Assembly: GCA_026418275.1 (NCBI GenBank)
Contig: JAOABQ010000045.1
Span: 62,001-126,000 of the forward strand
Reading direction: 5' to 3'
DNA: 64,000 bases
DNA from: Clostridia bacterium
GTDB lineage: Bacteria; Bacillota; Clostridia; Acetivibrionales; DSM-2933
Positions 36,321 to 45,626 of this stretch are shown here, piece after piece; position 1 is the first letter of the stretch; each line of letters begins with the position of its first letter. The notes beneath the pieces are model-generated. The model had not been told where the DNA came from, ran no database searches, and saw nothing but the letters and a program-made list of their open reading frames with translations. The position numbers were made by a program, and so were the translations under genes.

Positions 36321-36350
36321 TTATTATAATTCCGATCGGAATTATAATAA
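36321..36350. repeat. perfect 30-bp palindrome upstream of cysK promoter
   Basis: TTATTATAATTCCGA followed at once by its exact reverse complement. Ends 15 bases before the -35 box of cysK. A dimeric activator or repressor site is possible. Confidence 0.75.
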
Positions 36351-36365
36351 TTTTATTAGAATGTG

Positions 36366-36394
36366 TTGACAAATAGATAGGAAACGCATAAAAT
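36366..36394 (+). promoter_or_regulatory. sigma-A promoter of cysK
   Basis: TTGACA at 36366-36371, 17-base spacer, TAAAAT at 36389-36394, 52 bases before the start codon. Confidence 0.75.
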
Positions 36395-36410
36395 GGTAGT
36401 AAGTGAAATA

Positions 36411-36430
36411 CATATCGGAGTACTAGGAAT
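36411..36430 (+). promoter_or_regulatory. sulfur-regulon operator motif, cysK
   Basis: CATATCGGAGTACTAGGAAT keeps 14 of 20 positions of the metB-like/rrf2 motif (CATAT-GGA-TACT-GG) and sits in the 5' leader, 16 bases after the -10 box. Confidence 0.45.
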
Positions 36431-36446
36431 TAGAGGAGGATTATTT

Positions 36447-37382
36447 ATGGCGAAAATAGCAAAGAATTTAACTGATTTAATTGGTAATACACCTCTTTTG
36501 GAACTTTCAAATTACAATAAATCATTAGGACTTGAAGCAACACTGGTTGCCAAATTGGAATACTTTAACCCGGCTGGGAGCGTAAAAGACAGAATTGGTT
36601 ATGCAATGATCAAGGATGCGGAAGAAAAAGGGCTTATTAATAAAGATACGGTCATTGTTGAACCTACCAGTGGGAATACGGGAATTGCTCTTGCTTTTGT
36701 ATCTGCTGCCAAAGGGTACCGGCTCATTCTAACCATGCCGGATACCATGAGTATTGAAAGAAGGAATTTGCTAAAAGCATTAGGTGCGGAATTGGTACTT
36801 ACTCCGGGAGCAGAAGGGATGAAGGGAGCTATCCGTAAGGCAGAGGAAATCGCGCAGGAGACTCCCAATGCATATATTCCTCAGCAGTTTAAAAATCCTG
36901 CAAATCCTGAAATTCATAGAAAAACAACAGCTGAAGAAATTTGGAGAGATACAGACGGCAAAGTAGATATTTTTATTGGCGGGGTAGGAACAGGCGGTAC
37001 GATTACAGGCGTTGGAGAAGCATTGAAAGGGAAAAACCCCAATATCAAAGTTATTGCGGTTGAGCCTGCGGATTCACCCGTATTGTCCGGCGGCAATCCC
37101 GGACCACATAAAATTCAAGGAATTGGGGCAGGTTTTGTACCTGATATTTTAAATAAAGGGGTTATTGATGAAATTTATAAGGTTAAAAACGAAGAAGCCT
37201 TTGAAACAGCTAGAAAGCTTTCGAAGACTGAAGGGCTATTGGTAGGAATCTCTTCGGGTGCTGCAGCATTTGCTGCGTCTGAAATTGCTAAAAGGCCTGA
37301 AAATAAAGGGAAAACCATTGTAGTATTATTACCGGATACAGGAGAAAGGTATCTTTCAACGGTGCTTTTCCAGGAAGCGTAA
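36447..37382 (+). CDS. cysK: cysteine synthase A
   Basis: A 311-aa O-acetylserine sulfhydrylase, making cysteine from O-acetylserine and sulfide. The PLP lysine is in [11 protein letters not shown], the phosphate/asparagine loop is [10 protein letters not shown], and [12 protein letters not shown] completes the cofactor site. Length is normal. ATG at 36447 follows AGGAGG; the frame is open upstream to 36393 but that part has no ribosome site. In Bacillus, CysK also binds the CymR regulator as corepressor partner; an Rrf2/CymR-like gene is at 54577. A terminator follows. Confidence 0.96.
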   Translation: MAKIAKNLTDLIGNTPLLELSNYNKSLGLEATLVAKLEYFNPAGSVKDRIGYAMIKDAEEKGLINKDTVIVEPTSGNTGIALAFVSAAKGYRLILTMPDTMSIERRNLLKALGAELVLTPGAEGMKGAIRKAEEIAQETPNAYIPQQFKNPANPEIHRKTTAEEIWRDTDGKVDIFIGGVGTGGTITGVGEALKGKNPNIKVIAVEPADSPVLSGGNPGPHKIQGIGAGFVPDILNKGVIDEIYKVKNEEAFETARKLSKTEGLLVGISSGAAAFAASEIAKRPENKGKTIVVLLPDTGERYLSTVLFQEA

Positions 37383-37409
37383 TGAGAAAATTAATATTTT
37401 AAAGGATAG

Positions 37410-37445
37410 AAAAGAGATAGGCTATAGAATGGTCTGTCTCTTTTT
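37410..37445 (+). terminator. terminator of cysK
   Basis: AAAAGAGATAG (37410-37420) pairs with CTGTCTCTTTT (one G-T pair) and continues in a T run. Confidence 0.8.
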
Positions 37446-37458
37446 AGTATCTATATAG

Positions 37459-37549
37459 ATTGCATTAAAAACATTACATTTGGCAGAGCATTCAGCGAAC
37501 GATTTTAACGATGATTGCGATAGACAAATGTAAAATGTTTATTGCATCA
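37459..37549. repeat. palindromic repeat family 1, copy B
   Basis: About 91 bases matching 7258-7350, with arms TTGCATTAAAAACATTACATTTG-like and CAAATGTAAAATGTTT forming a long imperfect inverted repeat. Intergenic, between cysK and the second MpsC gene. Confidence 0.7.
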
Positions 37550-37744
37550 TCTACACATTGTTTGTTGATAACACTTTTACCATCAGAGGATATGAAGGCG
37601 AATGTTAAAAATTATGCAAAATAAATACTGTTGAAAAACGTGTTGAATTATGATAGTATTAATAGTACATCTATCAATGTCTATATTAACCTTCTAAAAA
37701 CAGTTTTCAGAAAATGACAATTTAATATTAAAAGGAAGATTATA

Positions 37745-37850
37745 CGAAGGGTTTATAACCAGTCGTTGATAAGCCAATATTTATTCATTTTTATAAGTAG
37801 AATTTGCTGTACTTGTATAAACTAATGAGTGTTGGCTTATTATTTATGAG
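37745..37850 (+). promoter_or_regulatory. candidate switch RNA, copy 3, upstream of MpsC copy 2
   Basis: CGAAGGGTTTATAACCAGTCG then TAAGCCAATATTTATT repeats the motif at 28681. TAAGCCAATA pairs with TGTTGGCTTA (37830-37839) around an inner stem (TTTATAAGT with ACTTGTATAAA), and TTATTTAT follows. The DUF2294 gene starts 125 bases later. Confidence 0.45.
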
Positions 37851-37858
37851 ATTATGAA

Positions 37859-37952
37859 ATGATTTTACATGGAAGAATTCATTTTTTACGGTACTTTTAT
37901 AAAGAAATTGAAGTGAAATATAAAAGCTTTATTGCGTTCAATATAGCTGAAT
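37859..37952. repeat. palindromic repeat family 3, diverged copy C
   Basis: Aligns over ~90 bases with 60440-60522 (for example GAAATTGAAG and TTCAATATA at the same spacing), but with many changes. Directly precedes the MpsC copy 2 gene. Confidence 0.5.
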
Positions 37953-37974
37953 CCAATATTACGGTGGTATACGG

Positions 37975-38337
37975 ATGACAAAAGGGCAAACAGAAGCTAA
38001 GATCAGTGAAGCGGTCAGCAAATTTGAAATTGAAATCATGGGAAAAGGCCCCAAGCATATCAAGACTCTTATTGTTCAGGATTTAATCATCATTCGGGCG
38101 GGGGGATTTACCAGTCAGGCAGCGCGCAAGCTGTCAGAAAGCAAGGAGGGTGTAAAACAGATCAAGCAAATGCGGTCTGCACTTTTTGAGGTCTCATGCA
38201 GTTATCTTGTGGATATGATAAAAAAAATAATAAAGATTGATGTGGTCAGTATACATGCGGATATGAGCACCCGAACGGGTGAAATGGTAATTCTCATCAC
38301 ATGCAGTGATAATATGGAGGATAAGTTTTTCAGATAG
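37975..38337 (+). CDS. DUF2294 / MpsC-family protein, copy 2
   Basis: A 120-aa paralogue of the 28300 protein, same length, with TKGQTEAKISEAVSKFE, GKGPKHIKTLIVQDLIIIRAGG and SIHADMSTRTGEMVILIT. The ATG has GGTGG 12 bases upstream. It is preceded by the third copy of the leader motif and by a repeat element, and followed at 86 bases by a zinc-finger gene. No MpsA/MpsB partners nearby. Function unknown; conservation of the leader with copy 1 suggests common control. Confidence 0.85.
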   Translation: MTKGQTEAKISEAVSKFEIEIMGKGPKHIKTLIVQDLIIIRAGGFTSQAARKLSESKEGVKQIKQMRSALFEVSCSYLVDMIKKIIKIDVVSIHADMSTRTGEMVILITCSDNMEDKFFR

Positions 38338-38423
38338 AAATATAGGCTGTAATAAAGTTTTCACTAAAAGCCTCTAAGTGTAAATACACAATTATTTACA
38401 ATATAGAAGGAGAGGAATCAACA

Positions 38424-38681
38424 ATGCCCCAAATCAAATGTCTCTTTTGCAGAAAAACCACTGAAATCAAAAAAATCAGTGCAAAAAAATCCATTGACAA
38501 AAAGGTGATTACCATTACCAATTCGCCGGTTTATTTTTGCAAAACATGCAATGAAACCTTTTGGTCAAAGGAAGTGCTGGAGATTTTCAATTATATCAAA
38601 GAGCACAATTTAATGAGGGATAAACTGGTTTTTAATTATGAAGATATGTATAAAAAGGCAAGTAAAAACGATATATGGTGA
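38424..38681 (+). CDS. YgiT-type zinc-finger protein
   Basis: An 85-aa protein with two CxxC pairs (CLFCRKTTEIK and CKTCNETFW) 34 residues apart, the pattern of the YgiT/MqsA N-terminal zinc-binding domain. The C-terminal helix-turn-helix of full MqsA antitoxins is absent. No obvious toxin partner adjoins. Good ribosome site (GAAGGAGAGG). DNA or protein binding is inferred only. Confidence 0.65.
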   Translation: MPQIKCLFCRKTTEIKKISAKKSIDKKVITITNSPVYFCKTCNETFWSKEVLEIFNYIKEHNLMRDKLVFNYEDMYKKASKNDIW

Positions 38682-38694
38682 TTGAATATTAAAA

Positions 38695-38724
38695 GAGACT
38701 TGGATTATACTGCCAAGTCTCCTT
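38695..38724. terminator. terminator between convergent genes
   Basis: GAGACTTGG and CCAAGTCTC around a 9-base loop, with A4 on one side and CTTT on the other; serves both the zinc-finger gene and the Nramp gene. Confidence 0.7.
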
Positions 38725-38730
38725 TACATC

Positions 38731-40038
38731 TTATACATTTCCACTAAAGGTGAGGAATAATAAGACTAGATTTAAGCTTACGATAATACTTGTGATAATC
38801 CACCCAAAGACATTGGTTACAGGCTTATTGACAAGGGAGCCCATTAAATCCTTCCGCCTTGTTATAAGAAGCATGGGGATAATGGCAAAGGGAAGTACAA
38901 AGCTAAGGGTAACCTGACTTAGTACAAGGGCCTGCATGGGGTTGATGCCCAGGATAATAATGAGCATTCCGGGAGCCATGGTTACCAGCCTTGTGATATT
39001 ATCGGATATTTTTAATCCGACAAACCCCTGCATGATGGTTTGCCCTGCCATTGTCCCCACTGCCGAGGAGGACAATCCGGAAGCAAGAAGTGCGATTCCG
39101 AAAGCACCGCTGGATACGGCACCCAATAAGGGAGATAATGAGTGATGGGCCTGCTCAATGGTTTCAACCACCATGCCGTTTCGGAAAAAGACAGAGGCAG
39201 ATACGATCACCATAGCTACATTGATGATAAATGCTATGTTCATTGCAATGGTAATATCGATTCTTTCCAAACGCAGATGTTTTTTCTTTTCCTCATTGTT
39301 TAAGTTTTTATTCCTGCACTGAACCAATTGGGAGTGCAAGTAAATAACATGGGGCATTACGGTTGCTCCCAGCATTCCCGCCGCAATAAGTACAGCTTCG
39401 CCATTCGGCATTGAGGGAATCAAAATATGTAGACCGGCTTCAGCCCAATCGGGTTTTGCTAAAAAGAGTTCTACAGTATAAGCCAAGCATATCACCGCCA
39501 CGAAGACTGAAATGATCACCTCAATGACACGCTGCCCGTATCTTCCCATATAGACGATGAAAAATGTAAGTACTGCAATAATTAATCCAGCATAGGTCAT
39601 GGGGATACCGAAAAGTAAATAGAGTCCCAGGGTTCCACCTAAAAATTCTGCCAGGTTGGTGGCCATCGCAGCCAGTTCGGCAATGACCCAGAAAAACCAA
39701 TTTGTTTTCCTTGAGAACACCTTTCCGCACATTTGGGGAAGATTTTTTCCTGTTGCAATCCCAAGTTTAGCAGAAAGATTTTGAAGAAAGATAGCCATTA
39801 AATTGCTCCAAAGTATAACCCAGACAAGGTTATAATTAAATTTGGACCCACCGCTGATATTGGTAGCAAAATTTCCAGGGTCAACATAAGCTACACTTAC
39901 AATAAATGCCGGACCTATGAATTTTACCAATTGACTTATTTTGGCGAGAAAACCTGGTTTATATTGAAAATTGACTTTTCCTAAATGAAGTGGGTCTGCT
40001 TTTGTATTTACCGTTTGTGCAACCATTTCTTCTAGCAC
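38731..40038 (-). CDS. Nramp family Mn2+/Fe2+ transporter (MntH-like)
   Basis: A 435-aa membrane protein with about eleven hydrophobic segments that imports divalent metal by proton symport. Metal-site motifs are present: VDPGNFATN in the first span and GATVMPHVIYLHS in the sixth. GTG start at 40038 with GAGGTG 6 bases upstream; the frame is open farther to 40074. The adjacent upstream gene is a DtxR/MntR-type regulator on the same strand but separated by a terminator, so this gene has its own promoter, probably metal-repressed. Confidence 0.92.
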   Translation of the reverse strand: MLEEMVAQTVNTKADPLHLGKVNFQYKPGFLAKISQLVKFIGPAFIVSVAYVDPGNFATNISGGSKFNYNLVWVILWSNLMAIFLQNLSAKLGIATGKNLPQMCGKVFSRKTNWFFWVIAELAAMATNLAEFLGGTLGLYLLFGIPMTYAGLIIAVLTFFIVYMGRYGQRVIEVIISVFVAVICLAYTVELFLAKPDWAEAGLHILIPSMPNGEAVLIAAGMLGATVMPHVIYLHSQLVQCRNKNLNNEEKKKHLRLERIDITIAMNIAFIINVAMVIVSASVFFRNGMVVETIEQAHHSLSPLLGAVSSGAFGIALLASGLSSSAVGTMAGQTIMQGFVGLKISDNITRLVTMAPGMLIIILGINPMQALVLSQVTLSFVLPFAIIPMLLITRRKDLMGSLVNKPVTNVFGWIITSIIVSLNLVLLFLTFSGNV

Positions 40039-40181
40039 GAAAATCACCTCTCTGATGCAAAAATGGATAATCAATTATTTGCTGCTTGTAATTTTAGTGG
40101 GGGCTAATTTTGTTTACCTAATCTACAATATGTAGTTGTGTGAATTTGTGTTACATAAAATTAAAGGAACCATAACAACGC

Positions 40182-40208
40182 AAAAAAGGAACTTCAGGGA
40201 AGTTCCTT
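40182..40208 (-). terminator. terminator of the MntR-like gene
   Basis: AAGGAACTTC and GAAGTTCCTT with a 3-base loop; on the minus strand a run of six Ts follows the stem. Confidence 0.8.
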
Positions 40209-40293
40209 AAAAAGGGCAGCATCGGTTACCTATTTTATTTGACACCAAAAATCACTTTTTAGGGGGCGGTAAAACATATAAATATGCAGGAAC

Positions 40294-40797
40294 TTAGTTT
40301 TTTTCTTCAGGTTCTGGATTTGAAAACTTGGAACTGCAATACTCCTCAAACTTTGAAAGCAATTCGGGGTAGGCTTCAAAAAAATTGTTTAACATCTCAA
40401 ATCGTTGAAGTGTGTTGGAAGAAACTGAATGCTCAATAAGTTCGGTCTCTATCAGAAGGTTATCCTTAACGCCTAAATATTGTAGAAAAGTTTCCAGTGT
40501 TTTGTGTCTTTCCAATAGAAACTTTCCAATTTCTTTTCCTGTCTGGGTTAAAAAAATAATACCGTATTTTTGATAGCTTACGATACCTAATTTACTTAGT
40601 CTTTGCACCATCTTTGTCGCGGAGGAGGCCTGGACATTTAATAATTCAGACAAGGTATTAATTCTCATATAACCTTGAGAAATGCATGTTCTATAAATCA
40701 TCTCCAAATAATCTTCCATTGCAGACGTAAGGAGTTTTTTATTCTGCTGGATCAGCTCATATCCTCTTACTGTGTGAAACTTTTTTATATCATCCAT
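40294..40797 (-). CDS. DtxR/MntR family metal-dependent regulator
   Basis: A 167-aa winged-helix repressor. The N-terminal part (SAMEDYLEMIYRTC, RINTLSELLNVQASSATKMVQRLSK, split) is the DtxR-type DNA-binding domain; ERHKTLETFLQYLGV and ETELIEHSVSSNTLQRF form the metal-binding and dimer part. It lacks a C-terminal SH3 domain, as in MntR. It probably senses Mn2+ or Fe2+ and represses the neighbouring Nramp gene. Confidence 0.88.
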   Translation of the reverse strand: MDDIKKFHTVRGYELIQQNKKLLTSAMEDYLEMIYRTCISQGYMRINTLSELLNVQASSATKMVQRLSKLGIVSYQKYGIIFLTQTGKEIGKFLLERHKTLETFLQYLGVKDNLLIETELIEHSVSSNTLQRFEMLNNFFEAYPELLSKFEEYCSSKFSNPEPEEKN

Positions 40798-40978
40798 AAA
40801 ATCACAACCTTATATATAAAACCATGAAACGTATCTATATTTATTATATTCCTACATAATTCATAATATTTTCAATATATTGGCAAAGGGAAAAATCTTT
40901 ACTTGAGACTTTTACAGAAAAAATAATAAGTTAACATATTGTACGGATTTGCATTATACAGATTGAGCCGGAGAAATA

Positions 40979-41016
40979 CCAAAAAAATAAGCCAGAGCGA
41001 AAGCCCCGACTTATTT
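40979..41016 (-). terminator. terminator of the M6 protease gene
   Basis: On the minus strand AAATAAGTCGGGGC, loop TTTC, GCTCTGGCTTATTT (G-T pairs allowed), followed by Ts. Confidence 0.75.
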
Positions 41017-41031
41017 TTAAATAAGTTTTGA

Positions 41032-43440
41032 TTATATCTTTTTCCATAAGGTGAATGCTTCAACCGGATTCCAACCTGGGTTGGATGTGTGTGCAAAAAT
41101 ACATTCATAATTGTTCCCCTGATAGCTTACCCGATCACCAAGCTGGTAGGCATGGGAATTTGAATCCCATGCAGGGTATGTGTTACCAGTGGGTGTACTG
41201 GTTGGCTTGGGTGTAGGTGTATTAGTTGGAACAGGGGTAGGGATGGGGGTACTGGTTGGTTCGCCGGTAGGAACAGCAATAGCCGCCGCTGGATAATCAG
41301 CAGATCCTTGGTTAAAATGATTAACAAGGACAATGATATCAGTCATATTAACAGCATTATCCAGATTAAAATCATAAACAGGTTTAAAAAGACTGTCACC
41401 GGATGCAGTGTTGTACGACATTAACAACTCTACGATATCCGACATATTGATGGCGTCATCCTGAACTCCACCAATCGGTACGTCACCCGCCCACAGGTCA
41501 ACAGGCTTGGTGGCAGTTCCAACCATGACGTTTGCGGTGGCGGGCACATTGGTAACCTTCCTTGTAAGGTATCCCGGTTTGCTGAAAATTAAGGAATAAC
41601 CTGTGCTGCTTGAGGGGATATCTTTCATTTGGTAGTATCCCTTGGTATCGGTGACAGCACTTAAAGAAGTTCCAACAATTTCAACTTTAAATCCTGCTAA
41701 GCCGTTTGCAGACTCGATTTGTACATCCGGTTTCACAAACCCAGAAATACTATTGGAGTAAGGTGTTGGTGTACTTGTTGGTTTTTGGGTAGGTGTAGCC
41801 GTTGGCGTCGGTGTGTTTGTCGGCTTCTGCGTTGCTGTCGGTGTTGGAGTCGATGTATTTGTTGGGGTAGGTGTGGAGGTTGCCGTTGTATTTCCATTAT
41901 TAAGAACAAAAGTCATTACATCCCCAACTGCGCTGATATTCGAGATATCAAATCCCGATGCAGTTCCATTCCACCATTTGGAATTGGGAACCGTTGTATC
42001 ATTAAATTTGTCTGCATTTCCCAAGTGGAAGAGATCGTTGGCATGGCCACTCACATTCTTTTCCAGGTGGAATTGGCCGTCTGCCTGTTCCACAGAGACC
42101 TTATAGTGTCTTGCAAGAGTCATATCCTGATAGTTGTTGCTTCCTTTGGAATCCACATGCCATACAATCAAACCCTCATCCGGCATACTTTGCCAACGGC
42201 CCAGCTTCCGGATATTTTCAACCATAAAGAATTCATTGGTTGTAGGTCCTGCATAACGATAGACATCCAATGTGGCAGCATTTACACTGATTTGTGATTT
42301 GTTTGGAAAACTATTTAAATTTGTTACACTGCCCCAGCCCGAAATAACACTTCTGAAATAGGGGTTGGGGGGAACAGGATTTTTTCCGCCCGAACTGCAC
42401 ATGACACAGAAACCGCCGACGCCTTTAGAATCATAATCATAATCGTAAAGGTCCGGGTATCCGCAAACCATATGCCCGTTTTCATGAATAAAGGTTCCGA
42501 TGCTCAGGCTGCTTCCGATAGAGGTCATCTGGTATCTGCTTATATAACCTCCATTTACCTGGAAGCTGCTGATAGAACCTGAGTGGGGCCATAATCCTTT
42601 GGACCAGGCTACATCCGGATTTCCTGAATAAAAGATGTTCACAGCCATAATCATGCCATTGGAGTTTTTGGATAGGGTGGTAAAATCAAAACCGGTATTT
42701 TTTAGATGGGTCAATGCTTCAACCACAAGTTCTCTAGCGCGTCCTGAAGCATTGGGATCATTGTAGTAGGATTTAGGTTTTAATGCCCGGTAGTATTCGG
42801 TTACCGTATTGGTATAAACCATTTTACCCTCCGAAACATCATAAAAATAATCCCGCACTGAACCTTTGTTGCTGTATCCTGCATATCCCGGCTGGTTGAT
42901 CATATTGTCAAGGTCTGCTTTTGGTATGGTAGCCGGAACATCGGAAAAATCGATTAAAATGGTTAATCCTTTGATATTGCCGATGGTTGCACGTGTTTGA
43001 GGCTGGGTGTTTGTTCCTTCATATGTAAGATCTTTTCCGTCTGTTGCTGCAAAATAATCCTGCTTTTTAATTTCTGCCTTTTTTAAAATATGTTCTTTTT
43101 TAATTTTTAATCCTTTTTCGATACTCTCGCCGCTTCTTGTCCGTACACTTGTAGTATTACTTCCTTTATAAACGACCCCGGTTGAAATAAAATCCGATCC
43201 GTCTTCATTGAGTTTTGCGTAGCATATCCAATTGGTTTTCGGATCAAGAACCAAAGCATACCCGTCCAAGCTCTCAACCCTCTGGTAAAACTCATCTCCC
43301 CATACTTTAACAGATACACTGGAGTTGTCCGGCTGTTTCAACTGGAATATCTCCCCTTCATAGGGCGCTGCAGAAGCAACCGCTCCAAAAGCAAAAATGG
43401 TAACTAGCAAGAATACTGTAGCTAAATATCTCTTTAACAC
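41032..43440 (-). CDS. secreted M6 metalloprotease with dockerin-like and CBM domains
   Basis: An 802-aa exported protease. Signal peptide at residues 1-24 (LATVFLLVTIFAFGAVASA). The M6 (immune inhibitor A-like) catalytic zinc site is H319-E-x-x-H323 in HENGHMVCGYPDLYD. A Thr/Pro linker (~515-560) precedes a carboxypeptidase-regulatory-like module, then two dockerin-like repeats (DDAINMSDIVELLMSYN and DNAVNMTDIIVLVNHFN), another Thr/Pro linker and a C-terminal ~45-residue CBM5/12-like module (YQLGDRVSYQGNNYECI). A dockerin would attach it to a cellulosome scaffoldin. GTG start after AAGGAGG. This gene is the main clue to a cellulolytic clostridium. Confidence 0.88.
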   Translation of the reverse strand: MLKRYLATVFLLVTIFAFGAVASAAPYEGEIFQLKQPDNSSVSVKVWGDEFYQRVESLDGYALVLDPKTNWICYAKLNEDGSDFISTGVVYKGSNTTSVRTRSGESIEKGLKIKKEHILKKAEIKKQDYFAATDGKDLTYEGTNTQPQTRATIGNIKGLTILIDFSDVPATIPKADLDNMINQPGYAGYSNKGSVRDYFYDVSEGKMVYTNTVTEYYRALKPKSYYNDPNASGRARELVVEALTHLKNTGFDFTTLSKNSNGMIMAVNIFYSGNPDVAWSKGLWPHSGSISSFQVNGGYISRYQMTSIGSSLSIGTFIHENGHMVCGYPDLYDYDYDSKGVGGFCVMCSSGGKNPVPPNPYFRSVISGWGSVTNLNSFPNKSQISVNAATLDVYRYAGPTTNEFFMVENIRKLGRWQSMPDEGLIVWHVDSKGSNNYQDMTLARHYKVSVEQADGQFHLEKNVSGHANDLFHLGNADKFNDTTVPNSKWWNGTASGFDISNISAVGDVMTFVLNNGNTTATSTPTPTNTSTPTPTATQKPTNTPTPTATPTQKPTSTPTPYSNSISGFVKPDVQIESANGLAGFKVEIVGTSLSAVTDTKGYYQMKDIPSSSTGYSLIFSKPGYLTRKVTNVPATANVMVGTATKPVDLWAGDVPIGGVQDDAINMSDIVELLMSYNTASGDSLFKPVYDFNLDNAVNMTDIIVLVNHFNQGSADYPAAAIAVPTGEPTSTPIPTPVPTNTPTPKPTSTPTGNTYPAWDSNSHAYQLGDRVSYQGNNYECIFAHTSNPGWNPVEAFTLWKKI

Positions 43441-43932
43441 AAAAATACCCTCCTTTTTCTCATAAAAAAATAGTACTTTTTCTCTCTCTAAATCTCTCTA
43501 AAATACGACGAAAAAACCAGGTGAAAACAATGAAGCAGTATGAAGTAAAAACTTAAAAGGACACCTCCTTCCGGGTTATAGGATTGTTGCATGATATCGG
43601 GAGTAATACGTATAAGCAGTGAATATTGGTACGATTTATTTGTAAAGTTTATTTTTATCGTTTTTTCACAACGTGCCATAGGATCAAAAACAGTGGTATT
43701 CCATAAAGTAGAAATCTATATGTATATAGCATATCATGAAATGTGTTGCAACTAAATATGATTTATTTAATGCAACTTATATTTTATAGTGATATAATTT
43801 ATATAATATTCCCATTGAAAATTTTTTTTGGGTGGGTGAAAATATTGATTTTAGAATAATTTTTTGTAGATTTATAGCAAAAAAGAATGTATAATAAAGC
43901 TTGTCAAATTTTGAAGCGGAGGTTTTGATTCC
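43441..43932. other. AT-rich gap upstream of purB and the M6 protease
   Basis: Divergent intergenic region of ~490 bases. GTTGCA (43745-43750) and TGCAAC (43771-43776) form an inverted repeat; TATAAT boxes occur at 43793 and 43890, the latter with TTGTAG 20 bases upstream, so purB promoters are likely here. An open frame on the minus strand (43488-43679) has no recognisable product and is not called. Confidence 0.4.
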
Positions 43933-45360
43933 ATGAAAAGTAGTTACGAGAGCCCTTTTAATTCCAGGTATGCAAGCCGTGAAATGCAGCAGCTGTTTTC
44001 ACCCGATATGAAGTTTAAGACATGGAGACGGTTATGGATTGCATTGGCGGAAGCAGAAAAGGAACTGGGCCTTCCCATTACGGATGAACAGATTGGAGAA
44101 TTGAAAAACAATCTGGATAACATAAATTATGAATTGGCAGAAAAAAAGGAAAAGGAATTCCGTCATGATGTCATGGCGCATATTCATGCCTATGGAGAGC
44201 AGTGCCCTAGCGCAAGGGGGATCATTCACCTGGGAGCTACCTCATGCTATGTAGGTGACAATACGGATATTATTGTCATGACAGAGGCATTAAAACTAAT
44301 TCGAACCAAGTTAATTCACGTGATAAGAAAACTATCGGATTTTGCACTGCAATATAAGGATCTGCCGACTCTCGGCTTTACCCATTATCAACCGGCCCAG
44401 CTTGTTACAGTAGGGAAAAGGGCATGCCTTTGGGTCCATGATATTCTTTTGGATTTGGAAGAGTTGGATTTTGTTTTGGAAAGCATGAAATTATTGGGTT
44501 CCAAGGGTACTACAGGAACGCAGGCAAGCTTCTTAAGCTTGTTTGACGGAGATCATGAGAAAGTTAAAAAGCTGGAAAAGCTGATTGCACAAAAAATGGG
44601 CTTTAAGGATGTTTATCCCGTATCCGGACAAACTTACACCCGGAAAGTAGACAGCAGAGTATTAAACGTTCTTGGCAGCATTGCACAAAGTGCCTATAAG
44701 TTTAGTAACGATATCCGCCTTCTTCAAAGTATGAAAGAAGTCGAAGAGCCCTTTGAAGAAAAGCAAATCGGTTCTTCCGCGATGGCATATAAGAGAAATC
44801 CGATGAGGAGCGAACGGATTTCCTCCATTGCAAGATATGTCATTGTAGATACCTTGAATCCTGCAATAACAGCGTCAACCCAGTGGTTTGAAAGAACCCT
44901 GGACGATTCGGCCAATAAACGCATCAGTATTCCCGAAGGCTTCCTTGGCGTGGACGCAATTTTGAATATTTATATGAATGTAACCGGTGGGTTGGTTGTA
45001 TATCCTAAAGTCATTGAGAAGCATGTGATGGAAGAACTTCCTTTTATGGCAACCGAAAACATCATGATGGAAGCTGTAAAACGGGGAGGAGACCGTCAAG
45101 AACTCCATGAGCAGATTCGTGTACATTCCATGGAAGCAGGAAAGCAGGTTAAAGTATATGGAAATTCAAATGATTTAATTGAGCGGATTGCAAATGACCC
45201 GATTTTCGGACTTTCTCTGGAAGAAATCAAAGCGGTATTGGAGCCGAAAAACTATGTTGGAAGGGCGCCGGAGCAGGTTGAGGAGTTTATCGATGAATTT
45301 GTGAAACCTGTCCTTCAAAAAAATAATGTTACCGAAATGGAAGTAGAATTAAAAGTATAA
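43933..45360 (+). CDS. purB: adenylosuccinate lyase
   Basis: A 475-aa lyase acting twice in purine synthesis: SAICAR to AICAR plus fumarate, and adenylosuccinate to AMP plus fumarate. The superfamily signature is [31 protein letters not shown] and [11 protein letters not shown] carry other active-site residues. Length and the longer N-terminus fit the eukaryote-like PurB subtype found in clostridia. GGAGG lies 10 bases before the ATG. Monocistronic; a 22-bp palindrome starts two bases after the stop. Confidence 0.95.
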   Translation: MKSSYESPFNSRYASREMQQLFSPDMKFKTWRRLWIALAEAEKELGLPITDEQIGELKNNLDNINYELAEKKEKEFRHDVMAHIHAYGEQCPSARGIIHLGATSCYVGDNTDIIVMTEALKLIRTKLIHVIRKLSDFALQYKDLPTLGFTHYQPAQLVTVGKRACLWVHDILLDLEELDFVLESMKLLGSKGTTGTQASFLSLFDGDHEKVKKLEKLIAQKMGFKDVYPVSGQTYTRKVDSRVLNVLGSIAQSAYKFSNDIRLLQSMKEVEEPFEEKQIGSSAMAYKRNPMRSERISSIARYVIVDTLNPAITASTQWFERTLDDSANKRISIPEGFLGVDAILNIYMNVTGGLVVYPKVIEKHVMEELPFMATENIMMEAVKRGGDRQELHEQIRVHSMEAGKQVKVYGNSNDLIERIANDPIFGLSLEEIKAVLEPKNYVGRAPEQVEEFIDEFVKPVLQKNNVTEMEVELKV

Positions 45361-45361
45361 G

Positions 45362-45383
45362 AAATTGTGAAATTTCACAATTT
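45362..45383. repeat. perfect 22-bp palindrome after purB
   Basis: AAATTGTGAAA plus its exact complement TTTCACAATTT, directly after the purB stop. No T tract, so an operator or RNA-processing hairpin is as likely as a terminator. Confidence 0.65.
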
Positions 45384-45543
45384 AAAAGTAAATAGGGGTA
45401 ATAGGGAGATAGTGCGATGAAATCTTTCCTATTCACCGTCTTTTGTTATTGAATTCACGGGCTTTCTGTTATAAAATGAGTAATGCTATCACAATGTATT
45501 CTTATAATGATGTAATGATATCTTAACGTCAGGTGTAAGATTT

Positions 45544-45577
45544 AAAACCCCGATAGATCCCTATCGTCGGGGTTTTT
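45544..45577 (+). terminator. terminator downstream of purB
   Basis: AAAACCCCGATAG pairs with CTATCGTCGGGGTTTTT (two-base bulge), with a T run. It lies just before the GntR gene, so GntR translation begins ~50 bases beyond it. Confidence 0.75.
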
Positions 45578-45626
45578 CATTCGTATCATTAAAAATCATT
45601 TCATAATGATTGAGGAGGACAAGGTT

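Noticed and set aside
43488-43679. 63-codon minus-strand frame upstream of the M6 protease
   Set aside because: No recognisable family and no proper ribosome site at its start; probably chance.
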